Source: Rhodocyclaceae bacterium
Lineage (GTDB): Bacteria > Pseudomonadota > Gammaproteobacteria > Burkholderiales > Rhodocyclaceae
Assembly: GCA_020445765.1 (NCBI GenBank)
Contig: JAGRFY010000041.1
Span: forward strand, 1-64,000
Length of the DNA stretch: 64,000 nucleotides
Direction of reading: 5' to 3'
Part shown: positions 8,718 to 17,608 of the stretch, piece by piece
Layout: every line of letters begins with the position of its first letter
How positions within the stretch are numbered: the first letter of the stretch is position 1
Notes under the pieces: model-generated
Told to the model about the DNA's origin: nothing
What the model saw: the letters and a program-made list of their open reading frames with translations, nothing else
Database searches by the model: none
Translations under genes and position numbers: made by a program

Positions 8718-10673
8718 TCAGGCCTTCCCGAGCAGATCCCCCAGGTCGCGCCGGAGCGAACGGGCAGTCCTGGCGCGACCGAAACCCACTCGTCCGAGAA
8801 ACATCATCCGCCGGGTTTCCGTGGCGCCGAACCTCGATTCGAGCATCGACCCGACCTCGGCCGCAGCCGCAGATGCATGCGCCGCCGCTGAGAACGGCCT
8901 GCGCTCCCGTGCATAGCGCGCAAAGATCAGCGGCGTCATCTCCGGCTGCAGTCGAAGGCCGCGAGTCTCCGCGGTCAGCCACAGCCGCTGGACCGCCCGG
9001 CCCGCCTCGATGTAGTCGATCCGTGTCCGCGGTTCGCTTTCGGCGATCAGGGCGACATGGGCGCCGCAGAGCATGCCGGGCAGCAAGTCCAGTTCGAGTC
9101 GCGGCATGAGTGTCCCTGCCAGGTAGCGATTGAGAAAATCTGCCCGCTCCCAACGCGCCAGTCCCCAGCGCATCAGCCTGCGCAACAGCGGATCTGCACC
9201 GAGTGCCTGGTCGGGAATACGCATCTTGCTGGTCTCGGCATCCCAGTCGATGATGCTGCGGTGCACTTCCCAGGCTTCGCGGATCGTCAGCCGCAGGTGA
9301 GCACTATGGAAGGTCAGTTTCGCGACCGACCAGCGTTCCGAGAGGCTCGTGCGCAACTCGAGCCCGAAGCTGGGCCCGACTGCCGACTTCAGCGCCGCTC
9401 TGTCGTCGTCGCTCGGACTACGGGTCGACAACGGAAAGCGACACACCGCGCGATCGCGAATCGCCGGATAGAGCGGCGAGCGCACCCGCGCCTCGTCCGG
9501 CTCGAGCTCGATCGAGAGGTCGAAGCTGTCTTCGGCCCCGCCGGCGATGAGTTGCCAGTTCAGACCGAACCCGATTTCGGCGGCAGCCAGGGCGCAATTC
9601 TCGAGCAGCGCCCCTGCGCCGAGTTCGGTGGCGTGGCCGTCCAGATCGTAGACACAGTCGCTGCGGGTGTCGGTGACGCGGACACGTGCCTTTCGGGGAT
9701 CCAGCTTTTCGAATCGCCACGGCTGGGCGTTGTCGCCGCTCGGGGCCCAGCGGGCGGCGTCGAGGACGAAGTCGATCGGATCGTCAAAATCGTCGACGGC
9801 GATGCGCGTCCGCGGCTCGGGGAGCAGGCGATGAATGATCGCCCGCTTCAGGCCCATCAGCGGATTTCGGTTCCCGCCCGGGCACCAGCTCTTGTAGCTC
9901 CGTCCCTTGTATGCATCGACCTGCACGCTCCAGGGCACTGCCGCAACCGGCCCTCGGCCCAGGACCAGCTTCAATACCGCACCCGACGCGAGCCCGGCAC
10001 AGAGTTGGCAGGCGATCGGCGACGAAGGCCCGCGCTGCTCGCCCAGGTCGACCGCCTGTGGCCACACGAGGTAATCGCGATGCGGCATCCGTGGCGCCAG
10101 CCCCAGCAGGAATCGCACTGCACGATCGGTATCGTCGGTTGCATCGCTCAGGCGAAAGTATTCATCGAAGGACATGCCGTCCGGCGAGAACACCAGCAGT
10201 GCGGCCCCCATTCCCAATGGCGCAGCCGTGACCACTGGAATGCCCTTGATGCGGCAGGCATCGAAGACGCGGGTACGGATCTCGAACTGGAAAAAGTCGA
10301 GACCATCGACAAACACGTCGACGCCGGCCAGGAATCGGTCGAGGTTGTCGAGCGTCACGCCTTCCGGGAAGAGTCCGAGTTCGACCTCCGGATTGATGTC
10401 ACGCACGAGTTCTTCGGCGACGTCCAGCTTCGGGCGCGACAGCGTCGACATCGTCGCGCCTGCCTGACGGTTGAAGTTGGCGAGTTCGAATCGATCGAAG
10501 TCCGCCAGCCTGAAGCGGCCGATGCCGAGTCTGGCCAGCGTCAGGAGATGGCTGCCTCCGACGCCACCGAGCCCGCCAATTGCGACCGTTGCAGATCGCA
10601 GTCGACCTTGCTCATCGGGCGTTGTCCAGCCGATGTTGCGTGAGAACGCCTCGTCGTAGTCGAATTCTTGCAT
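8718..10673 (-). CDS. E1-like ThiF-family adenylyltransferase fused to a nitroreductase-like domain
   Basis: A 651-residue two-domain protein. Residues 1-290 are E1/ThiF/MoeB-like: nucleotide loop GGLGGVGG (33-40), then the D58-x-D60 ... N-x-R69-Q70 signature used to adenylate a C-terminal carboxylate, and one CxxC (CQLC). Residues from about 300 look nitroreductase-like (AARWAPSGDNAQPWRF), a fold that binds FMN. Fused proteins of this type occur in PEP-CTERM or N-acyl amino acid synthase neighbourhoods and as mycobacterial Rv1355c-like proteins. The substrate is unknown; no small ubiquitin-like partner is visible nearby. It is transcribed divergently from the permease/acyltransferase genes. 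Confidence 0.82.
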   Translation of the reverse strand: MQEFDYDEAFSRNIGWTTPDEQGRLRSATVAIGGLGGVGGSHLLTLARLGIGRFRLADFDRFELANFNRQAGATMSTLSRPKLDVAEELVRDINPEVELGLFPEGVTLDNLDRFLAGVDVFVDGLDFFQFEIRTRVFDACRIKGIPVVTAAPLGMGAALLVFSPDGMSFDEYFRLSDATDDTDRAVRFLLGLAPRMPHRDYLVWPQAVDLGEQRGPSSPIACQLCAGLASGAVLKLVLGRGPVAAVPWSVQVDAYKGRSYKSWCPGGNRNPLMGLKRAIIHRLLPEPRTRIAVDDFDDPIDFVLDAARWAPSGDNAQPWRFEKLDPRKARVRVTDTRSDCVYDLDGHATELGAGALLENCALAAAEIGFGLNWQLIAGGAEDSFDLSIELEPDEARVRSPLYPAIRDRAVCRFPLSTRSPSDDDRAALKSAVGPSFGLELRTSLSERWSVAKLTFHSAHLRLTIREAWEVHRSIIDWDAETSKMRIPDQALGADPLLRRLMRWGLARWERADFLNRYLAGTLMPRLELDLLPGMLCGAHVALIAESEPRTRIDYIEAGRAVQRLWLTAETRGLRLQPEMTPLIFARYARERRPFSAAAHASAAAAEVGSMLESRFGATETRRMMFLGRVGFGRARTARSLRRDLGDLLGKA

Positions 10674-10728
10674 GAGCGCTGACCGAAGAGTACCTTGGAT
10701 CGACTATACGACATTACGATAAGGATTC

Positions 10729-10771
10729 TTGCGGAACATTCTGCAGCGCTGCGCGCTGCAGGTCTCCGCAA
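10729..10771. promoter_or_regulatory. Two-part hairpin in 460-base intergenic region
   Basis: The 10674-11133 interval between divergent genes has no supported CDS. It contains a nested inverted repeat: TTGCGGA / TCCGCAA outside, CTGCAGCG / CGCTGCAG inside, with a 5-base loop. It lies about 60 bases upstream of the ThiF-nitroreductase start and could be in its leader or be a DNA operator. No clear promoter was found on either side. Confidence 0.45.
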
Positions 10772-11133
10772 GGCATGACGGAAGCCTGCCAACGGAGATG
10801 GAATGCTTCTGGTCGCGCACACCGGTGACAGGCGAGTTGCGCGCGGGGCGCCTCTGGATCGAATCATTCCGGCGCAGCCCCAAAATGTTTCGATGCCGAT
10901 CATCTCGCTCATCATCAAGTGGCCGCGCATGACTGCCGTAGTTGCATGAGAGCTTCATGTCGCTTGACCCGACATCGGCCTGTGACACGGGCCGGACCGA
11001 TCGCACAATCTCAAGCAAAGCAACGGATGACAGATTCTAGGCGTTTCAGGACACCATGCCGGCGTGTGGCCAGCCGCAGCACGATCATGCACGGCGGATG
11101 CCGTGAACCAGTCGTCGCCGGGCGAGACCGCGC

Positions 11134-12390
11134 ATGAGCGGGTCGGCAAACAGCATGGCACTGTCCAATCCAATGCAACATCTGCGCTTTTCGGCGAAAT
11201 CGCTGGCGCGGAATCGGCGCAGGACCTTGATCGCGCTGGCGACGATCATTGGTGGCCTCGTCGCCCAAATCCTGGCAAGCGGCTTCATCAACTGGGTCTT
11301 GTACGCCATGCGGGAAGCGACGATCCTGTCTCAGTTGGGCCATGTTCAGATCACACAGCCAAATTACTTCAAGGCCGGGGTCGCGAACCCGTACGGCCAT
11401 CTCTTGCCGCAGAACTCGGCCGGGCTCGACGCCGCGAAGCGTGTCGATGGCGTTGTGACGATCACGCCTCGGCTCGCGTTCTCGGGACTCGCGAGCCACG
11501 ACGACAAGACAGTTTCGTTTGTCGGTGACGGTGTCGCGCCCGAGACCGAATCGCTGGTCTCGGTCTACCTGAACGTGGCCACCGGCAGCGGGCTGGCACC
11601 CGACGACACCAATGGCGCCGTGCTTGGCAAGGGGCTGGCCGAAGCCCTGGGAGTCGGTATCGGCGACGCCGTCGTATTGCTGGCGACGACCGCGGATGGC
11701 AGGACCAACGCGGTCGAGGTCGAAGTCAGGGGCACATTCACGTCGGTCGCCAAGGAATATGACGACAACGCCATGAGAATCCCGATCAAATTGGCTCGGG
11801 AACTGGTGCAGGTGGAAGGTGCCACGACCTGGGTGGCGTTGTTCGAGGATACGGCCCGATCCGAGGCGTTGATGGGCGAACTCGCCGGGATCTTTCGACC
11901 AGAGGGTTTCGAGCTGACGCACTGGCGGACACTCGCCGACTATTACGTGCGTACGGAAGCACTGTTCAAGAGCCAGATCTCGGTGGTCAAGCTGATGATT
12001 TCCGTGATCATCGTGTTGACGATTTCGAACACACTGTTCATGACGGTGCTGGAGCGCACGCGAGAGATCGGCACCTTGCTTGCAGTCGGCTACCGGCGGC
12101 GCGACATCATGTCGATGTTCCTGCTCGAGGGCCTGGTCCTCGGAGTCGCCGGCGGGGTCCTCGGTGTGACACTCGGTGCTGCATTGGCCGAGGCGATTTC
12201 GTACGTAGGCATCCCGATGCCGCCTGCACCAGGTACCACGGAAGGCTATCTCGGAAGAATTCGCCTCGACTGGGCGACGGTGGGAGGGGCCTTTGCCATC
12301 GGCACCGCGTCGGTGCTGGCCGCGACCGTCCTGCCCGCATGGCGGGCATCGAAGATGGTCATCGTCGACGCATTGCGGCACGCGAGCTGA
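11134..12390 (+). CDS. FtsX/LolE-type ABC transporter permease (first of pair)
   Basis: A 418-residue membrane protein of the MacB/LolCE class: one N-terminal span (about 35-55), a large periplasmic domain (60-285), then three spans (about 290-315, 335-365, 385-405). The segment TVLERTREIGTLLAVGYRRRDI is the conserved cytoplasmic coupling region of FtsX permeases. The start is uncertain; ATGs at 11155 and 11173 are also possible and give a more typical N-terminus. The second permease starts 3 bases after its stop. No ATPase gene is adjacent, so the pair must borrow one. Confidence 0.82.
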   Translation: MSGSANSMALSNPMQHLRFSAKSLARNRRRTLIALATIIGGLVAQILASGFINWVLYAMREATILSQLGHVQITQPNYFKAGVANPYGHLLPQNSAGLDAAKRVDGVVTITPRLAFSGLASHDDKTVSFVGDGVAPETESLVSVYLNVATGSGLAPDDTNGAVLGKGLAEALGVGIGDAVVLLATTADGRTNAVEVEVRGTFTSVAKEYDDNAMRIPIKLARELVQVEGATTWVALFEDTARSEALMGELAGIFRPEGFELTHWRTLADYYVRTEALFKSQISVVKLMISVIIVLTISNTLFMTVLERTREIGTLLAVGYRRRDIMSMFLLEGLVLGVAGGVLGVTLGAALAEAISYVGIPMPPAPGTTEGYLGRIRLDWATVGGAFAIGTASVLAATVLPAWRASKMVIVDALRHAS

Positions 12391-12392
12391 CC

Positions 12393-13607
12393 ATGTACTT
12401 CCGCCTCGCGTTTCGCAACATCCTCCGCCAGCGTACCCGCAGTGCCGTCACGCTGATCGCGATCGCTTTCGGGATCGTCGCGCTGGTGCTGTCGGGGGGA
12501 TTCATCGCCGACATCTTCGTTCAGCTGGGCGAAGCGATCGTGCACTCGCAGACAGGGCACATCCAAGTGTCGCGCAAGGGTTACCGTACGGACGGCGCCA
12601 GAAACCCGATCGACTACATGTTCGCTCCGGAACAGCGACTGATCGATGCCATCGGCAATACGCCCGGGGTCGCGCAGGTCGGTCGTAGGGTCAGCTTCCA
12701 AGGTCTCATTGGCAACGGCAAGCGGGACCTTCCCGTCGTCGGCGAGGGAATCGAGCCGACTGTCGAGAGCGAGATCGGAAGTCAGATTCGAATCACTGCC
12801 GGCCGGGATCTTCGCGACGACGACAGCTTCGGCATTCTGCTGGGCGACGGGTTGGCGAGCACCCTGGGGCTCGAAATCGGGGACTCGGCATCGATCATGG
12901 TCAACGCGGTTGGCGGTGCGGTGAACGTCCTCGATTTCAAGGTCATCGGAAATTTTCAGAGCTTCTCCAAGGAGTTCGACGCGCGAGCGGTTCGAATCGG
13001 CCTGGGCGACGCACAGGAGCTGCTCTACGAACAGGGGATCAATACCATCGTCGTGGGCCTCGCCGACACCAAACTGACCGGCACCGCGACGGCTGCCGTG
13101 CAGGCATTGCTTGCAGGAACCGATCTGGAGGCACTCGACTGGCAGGAATTGTCCGACTTCTACGGGAAGACGGTCGCATTGTACGAGCGGCAGTTCTTTG
13201 TCCTGCAGGCCATCGTCCTGTTCATGGTGATCCTGTCGGTGGCCAACAGCGTCAACATGAGCCTGTACGAGCGGCTCGGAGAATTCGGCACGATGCTTGC
13301 CATCGGCAACCGTCGCCGTGATCTGTTCAATCTCATGCTGGCGGAGAGCGTGGTACTGGGTATCGTCGGCGCATGCCTCGGTGCCTTGCTGGGGATTTCG
13401 CTGGCATTCCTGATTTCGAGCATCGGCATTCCCATGCCGCCACCGCCCAGCGCGAACGTGGGCTACACGGCAAAGATCATCGTCACGCCAACCAACGTAC
13501 TGAGCGCGATGGGTATCGGCTTCCTCGCGACCGTTCTGGCGACGGTGCTGCCGGCCAAGCGAGTCGCAGGGACACAAGTCGTGGATGCACTCCGCCAGGC
13601 TGTTTAA
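12393..13607 (+). CDS. FtsX/LolC-type ABC transporter permease (second of pair)
   Basis: A 404-residue paralogue of the upstream permease with the same layout: an N-terminal span (LIAIAFGIVALVLSGGFI), a periplasmic domain, and three C-terminal spans with the coupling segment ERLGEFGTMLAIGNRRRDLF. ATG 12393 directly follows the preceding stop, so translation is likely coupled. Two different FtsX subunits point to a heterodimeric, Lol-like lipid or lipoprotein extractor, or a lipid exporter, rather than a homodimeric MacB. The acyltransferase gene 20 bases downstream suggests the cargo could be an N-acylated product (inference). Confidence 0.82.
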   Translation: MYFRLAFRNILRQRTRSAVTLIAIAFGIVALVLSGGFIADIFVQLGEAIVHSQTGHIQVSRKGYRTDGARNPIDYMFAPEQRLIDAIGNTPGVAQVGRRVSFQGLIGNGKRDLPVVGEGIEPTVESEIGSQIRITAGRDLRDDDSFGILLGDGLASTLGLEIGDSASIMVNAVGGAVNVLDFKVIGNFQSFSKEFDARAVRIGLGDAQELLYEQGINTIVVGLADTKLTGTATAAVQALLAGTDLEALDWQELSDFYGKTVALYERQFFVLQAIVLFMVILSVANSVNMSLYERLGEFGTMLAIGNRRRDLFNLMLAESVVLGIVGACLGALLGISLAFLISSIGIPMPPPPSANVGYTAKIIVTPTNVLSAMGIGFLATVLATVLPAKRVAGTQVVDALRQAV

Positions 13608-13627
13608 CTTTGCCAGAGAGGTGCTTC

Positions 13628-14398
13628 ATGGCATTTCTGGAACAATTCAATCTCGGTAGCGGCTTTCGAAGGTACTTTGCCATCCGTCCGGCGGTCGGCG
13701 ACGAACTCAAGGACGAGGTCTACGGAATCCGGCACGAAGTCTACTGCGAGGAACTCGGTTTCGAGCCCGTCAGGCCGGACCGTCGCGAGACCGACGAGTA
13801 CGACGCGCACAGCCTGCACTGCCTGATGAAGACTTCCGGCGAAGATTCCCGCCTGGTCGGCTGCAACCGGATCGTGCTGGCCCGGCCGGGGGATCCGCAC
13901 TACCCGCTGCCGTTCGAGCGAACCTGCGAGGCCACCCTCGACCGCAGCATCATCGATCCGGCCAAGCTGCCCCGTGACAGCATTGCCGAGGTATCGCGGC
14001 TGGCGGTGCGCGCAGCATTCCGTCGTCGTGCCAGCGACAGCAGGACGGCAGTATCGATCAATCGCGAGGACTTCGGCACCAAGGACCAGCCCCGCTTTCC
14101 GTACATTCCGGTCGGCCTCTATCTGGGCGCGGTCCACATGGCGGAACGCAGCGGCATCGAGACCATGTTCGTGCTGACCGAGCCACGACTCGCGGCCCAT
14201 TTCGGCAAGCTCGGCGTCAAGATCCGTCAGATCGGGGGCCCCGTCGAACATCGCGGCCTGCGCATACCGTCGATGCTCGACGTCAAGTCGATCATCAAGG
14301 GCTTGCGCTGGCTGGTGCGGCCGATCTGGAATACCATCGTCGAGGACATGGAAGCCGGCTACCGGCGCGAGCCGACGGACACCGAACGCGACGCCTGA
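13628..14398 (+). CDS. PEP-CTERM/exosortase-associated acyltransferase (N-acyl amino acid synthase-like)
   Basis: A 256-residue GNAT-like protein resembling the FeeM/autoinducer-synthase fold. Its opening (YFAIRPAVGDELKDEVYGIRHEVYCEELGF) is characteristic of the acyltransferase family that co-occurs with exosortase/PEP-CTERM systems; such enzymes transfer fatty acyl groups from acyl-ACP to an amino acid. Arg/Glu positions in IAEVSRLAVRAAFRRR fit the substrate pocket of the family. A site (AGAGAGGTG) precedes ATG 13628, and the gene ends at a strong terminator, so it closes the permease operon. The true product is not known. Confidence 0.8.
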   Translation: MAFLEQFNLGSGFRRYFAIRPAVGDELKDEVYGIRHEVYCEELGFEPVRPDRRETDEYDAHSLHCLMKTSGEDSRLVGCNRIVLARPGDPHYPLPFERTCEATLDRSIIDPAKLPRDSIAEVSRLAVRAAFRRRASDSRTAVSINREDFGTKDQPRFPYIPVGLYLGAVHMAERSGIETMFVLTEPRLAAHFGKLGVKIRQIGGPVEHRGLRIPSMLDVKSIIKGLRWLVRPIWNTIVEDMEAGYRREPTDTERDA

Positions 14399-14420
14399 CG
14401 ACCGGCACCCCTCGAAAGAA

Positions 14421-14445
14421 AAACGGCCCGCAATGCGGGCCGTTT
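14421..14445. terminator. Bidirectional terminator between acyltransferase gene and prpE
   Basis: A perfect 11-bp stem (AAACGGCCCGC / GCGGGCCGTTT) with a 3-base loop lies between convergent genes. Short A and T tracts on both sides allow termination in either direction. Confidence 0.85.
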
Positions 14446-14468
14446 CCGTCTGCGATCCGCGCGAGCGA

Positions 14469-16361
14469 TTACTTCGCCAGGGCGGCGCGGATCTGCTCCA
14501 GGGTACTCGGATCGTCGATCGTCGTGAGGTCGCCCGGATCGCGCCCCTCGGCCAGCGCCTGGATCGAGCGCCGCAACATCTTGCCGGAGCGGGTCTTCGG
14601 CAGGCCGGAGATGAAATGCACGCGGCCGGGACGCGCGATGGCGCCGAGGATGCTGTCGACCTTCTTCATCACTTCCTTCTCGAGGGCGGCGACCTTTTCC
14701 GGGGTGTCCACCGAGTCGGCACTCTTGACCACTGCGAAGGCCATCGGCATCTGGCCCTTGAGTTGGTCGGCGACACCGACCACCGCGACTTCGGCGATCG
14801 CCGGATGGGCCTGCACCGCTTCCTCGATCTCGCGGGTGCCAAGTCGGTGGCCGGCGACGTTGATGACGTCGTCCATGCGCCCGAGGATGGTGTAGTAGCC
14901 CTTGTCGTCGTGGATGCCCCAGTCCGACGAGGAGTAGATGACCGGATCCTTGAAGGTGCTGAAGTAGGTCGACACGAAGCGCTCGTCCTGGCCCCACACC
15001 GTCGACAGGCAACCCGGCGGCAGCGGCGGCACGATGCCGACGATGCCCTTCTCGTTGGCGCCGGCTTCAGAGCCGTCCTCACGGAACAGCCGCAGGTCAT
15101 AGCCGTACACCGGGAAGGCCGGCGAGCCGAGCTTGATCTCGCTTTGCTCGACGCCACGGCAGATCGCCAGGATCGGCCAGCCGGTCTCGGTCTGCCAGTA
15201 GTTGTCGATGACCGGGATGCCGAGCTCGCTCATGATCCACTCGTGCGAGGTTTCGTCGAGCGGCTCGCCCGCCAGGAACAGATGCTTGAGCGTGGACAGG
15301 TCGTACTTCTTCAGGAAGGCCGGGTCCTGCTTCTTCAGCACGCGCACGGCGGTCGGCGCCGAGAACATCACGCTGACCTTGTACTTCTCGACGATCTGCC
15401 ACCAGATGCCGGCATCGGGACGCAGCGGCGTGCCCTCGTACATGATCGTCGCCATGCCGGCCAGCAACGGGCCGTAGATGATGTACGAATGGCCAACGAC
15501 CCAGCCGATGTCCGAGGTCGCGAACATCGTCTCGCCGGCCTCGCCGGTGAAGATGTGCTTCATCGAGGACGCCAGGGCGACTGCGTAGCCCCCGGTATCC
15601 CGCTGCACGCCCTTGGGCTTGCCGGTGGTGCCCGAGGTGTAGAGGATGTAACTGGGGTCGGACGACTCGACCCAGGTCACCGGCACCTGCGCATCCATGT
15701 GCTTGGCGCGCAGCGTGGCGTAGTCGACGTCGCGACCCTCGACCGTCGGGAAGCCCTTGTCGAGGCCGCGGTCCACCAGCAGGACCTTGGCCGGCGGGAA
15801 CTCCGCGATGTTGCAGGCCTCGTCCACCAGGTGCTTGTAGGGCACCGGCTTGCCATTGCGCATGCCGGCGTCGGAGCTGACCATCAGCACCGGCTTGGCG
15901 TCGTCGATGCGGGTGGCGAGCGAGCCGGACGCGAAGCCGCCGAAGACCACCGAATGGATCGCGCCGATGCGTGCGCAGGCCAGCATCGCAAAGCAGGCCT
16001 CGGCGATCATCGGCATGTAGATCAAAACCCGATCGCCCTTGTTGACGCCGAGTTCCTGGTAGATCGCCGCCATGCGCTCGACTTCGCGCTGCAGTTCGGC
16101 AAAGGAGTAGACGACTTCTTCGTTGGTCTCGGTCGAGATATAGACCAGCGCTTTGTCGTTCGGGCGCTCGGCGGCGTGGCGGTCGACGGCGTTGTAGCAG
16201 AGGTTGGTTTCGCCCCCCTTGAACCACTTGACGAAGGGCGGGTTCGAGTAATCGCAGATCTGCTGCGGGGGCTTGTTCCAGTGGATCAGCTGCGCCTGCT
16301 CGCCCCAGAACTCGTCACGGTTCTCGATGGAGCGACGGTGAAATTCCTTGTAATTTCCCAT
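14469..16361 (-). CDS. prpE: Propionyl-CoA synthetase (propionate-CoA ligase)
   Basis: A 630-residue AMP-forming acyl-CoA synthetase of the Acs/PrpE group. It has the P-loop-like YTSGTTGKPKG, the adenylate region YWQTETGWP, and the C-terminal LPKTRSGKMLRR whose K594 is the acetylation-controlled lysine. The N-terminus (YKEFHRRSIENRDEFWGEQA) and overall sequence look like PrpE rather than acetyl-CoA synthetase. GGGAGAGG precedes the start. It is last in an apparent minus-strand run acuI - response regulator - prpE, consistent with propionate, 3-hydroxypropionate or acrylate assimilation. Confidence 0.92.
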   Translation of the reverse strand: MGNYKEFHRRSIENRDEFWGEQAQLIHWNKPPQQICDYSNPPFVKWFKGGETNLCYNAVDRHAAERPNDKALVYISTETNEEVVYSFAELQREVERMAAIYQELGVNKGDRVLIYMPMIAEACFAMLACARIGAIHSVVFGGFASGSLATRIDDAKPVLMVSSDAGMRNGKPVPYKHLVDEACNIAEFPPAKVLLVDRGLDKGFPTVEGRDVDYATLRAKHMDAQVPVTWVESSDPSYILYTSGTTGKPKGVQRDTGGYAVALASSMKHIFTGEAGETMFATSDIGWVVGHSYIIYGPLLAGMATIMYEGTPLRPDAGIWWQIVEKYKVSVMFSAPTAVRVLKKQDPAFLKKYDLSTLKHLFLAGEPLDETSHEWIMSELGIPVIDNYWQTETGWPILAICRGVEQSEIKLGSPAFPVYGYDLRLFREDGSEAGANEKGIVGIVPPLPPGCLSTVWGQDERFVSTYFSTFKDPVIYSSSDWGIHDDKGYYTILGRMDDVINVAGHRLGTREIEEAVQAHPAIAEVAVVGVADQLKGQMPMAFAVVKSADSVDTPEKVAALEKEVMKKVDSILGAIARPGRVHFISGLPKTRSGKMLRRSIQALAEGRDPGDLTTIDDPSTLEQIRAALAK

Positions 16362-16393
16362 TGACTACCTCTCCCAGATTATTCCCAGCAAAT

Positions 16394-16413
16394 CGAAGCC
16401 GTTACCGGCTTCG
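16394..16413 (-). promoter_or_regulatory. Hairpin over the response regulator stop codon
   Basis: CGAAGCCG / CGGCTTCG form a perfect 8-bp stem with a 4-base loop, and the response regulator stop codon (TAA, 16402-16404) falls in the loop region. No T-run follows on the minus strand, so it is more likely an mRNA processing or stability element between this gene and prpE than a terminator. Confidence 0.5.
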
Positions 16414-17601
16414 TTCGGATTCGTCCGGTCTTGGCGCCGGATCGCGGTCTGGATGTGTTTCCGCATGCTGCCGCAGGGCGTCGAGCGGCATGCCACAACC
16501 TAGACGTGATTCTAACAATTCGAACAGCGGCATCAGGGTGGCGATGATGTCGCCCGATCTCGCCAGTGTATCGGCCGCCGCGCCAGCCCGAATCTGCATC
16601 AGCAGATGGTCGACGCTGATCGGCAGACGCGCATAGCGGCTCAGCGATTCGACGCTGACCTGACCCGAACGCGTCATCACCCGTCCGCCCCCTTGCTCGC
16701 GACCGAGGGCAATGCGCTGGACCGCGAGCCCGATCAACTGGCTCAAGGTGTCGGCATCGTCCTGATGCGAACCTGCGACACCGACCGTGATGGTCATCTG
16801 GATCCGGCTCTCGCGGTAGGTCATCACCAGCTTTTCGATGGTGCGCTGCAAGCGTAGTGCGAACGCGTAGCAACCTTCCAGGTCGGTGCTTGGCGACAGC
16901 ACGGCGAACTGCGCGTCGGCCAGTTGGGCGACGGTGTCCTCGCGCCGCACCTTGGTACTGAGGATCTTGGACAACTTGCGCGCCACCAGCTGGGCGACGT
17001 GGCGGCCGTAGTCGGTGACGAGTTCGCCGTAACGGTCGATCTCGATCGCCATCACCGCCATCTCGCCGCGCTGGCGCCGGGCCAGCGACAGTTCCTGGGC
17101 ACCGTGCCATTCCAGGTAGGCCTTGGTCGCCAGTCCGGTGGTCGGGTCCACCGGGCTCTGGCTGGCCAGCGCCTCGCGGCTCTCCTCGAGTTCGCGGCGC
17201 GCCTGGGTCAGCGTCGTCAGCGATTCGAGTCGGGCCAGCAGTTCGGACGAGCCGATACCCTTGGTGATGAAGTCGTTGGCACCAAGCTTGCGCGCCTTTT
17301 CCCGTGAGCCGTCATCCTCCTCGCCGGAGATGATGATCACCGGCAGGTGGTGGATGCGGGAGACCTTCGATTCACGGATTCTGCTCAGCAGCCCGTAACC
17401 GTCCAGGCCCGGCATGCCGATGTCGCTGACCACGACACTGATCGTCGGGTCCACCAGCAATGCCTGCCAGCCGGCCTCGCCGTCCGCCTCCTCACGCACA
17501 TCGAAGCTGCCGCGGATCTGCTTGGCGATGGTGGCTCGCACCATCCGCGAATCGTCGACGATCAGCACCCGCGGCGATTGCTGCTCGGTTTCCTCGCTCA
17601 T
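16402..17601 (-). CDS. Response regulator with degenerate GGDEF domain
   Basis: A 399-residue protein: an N-terminal receiver (D16-D17, phosphoacceptor D60 in VVVSDIGMPGLDGYG, and K114), a short coiled linker (residues 130-150), then a GGDEF-fold domain (about 150-315) and a C-terminal extension. The signature is ADAQF (228-232) where active cyclases have GGDEF, so c-di-GMP synthesis is unlikely; it may bind nucleotide or act as a scaffold. It lies 7 bases after the acuI stop and 40 bases before prpE, so it is probably co-transcribed with both. No sensor kinase is nearby. Confidence 0.85.
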   Translation of the reverse strand: MSEETEQQSPRVLIVDDSRMVRATIAKQIRGSFDVREEADGEAGWQALLVDPTISVVVSDIGMPGLDGYGLLSRIRESKVSRIHHLPVIIISGEEDDGSREKARKLGANDFITKGIGSSELLARLESLTTLTQARRELEESREALASQSPVDPTTGLATKAYLEWHGAQELSLARRQRGEMAVMAIEIDRYGELVTDYGRHVAQLVARKLSKILSTKVRREDTVAQLADAQFAVLSPSTDLEGCYAFALRLQRTIEKLVMTYRESRIQMTITVGVAGSHQDDADTLSQLIGLAVQRIALGREQGGGRVMTRSGQVSVESLSRYARLPISVDHLLMQIRAGAAADTLARSGDIIATLMPLFELLESRLGCGMPLDALRQHAETHPDRDPAPRPDESERSR

Positions 17602-17608
17602 GCGCGGG

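Noticed and set aside
14433-16364. 643-residue plus-strand open frame opposite prpE
   Set aside because: It is antisense to a clear PrpE with all motifs; high GC makes the opposite frame stop-poor. Composition (His/Arg/Asp-rich) has no family pattern.
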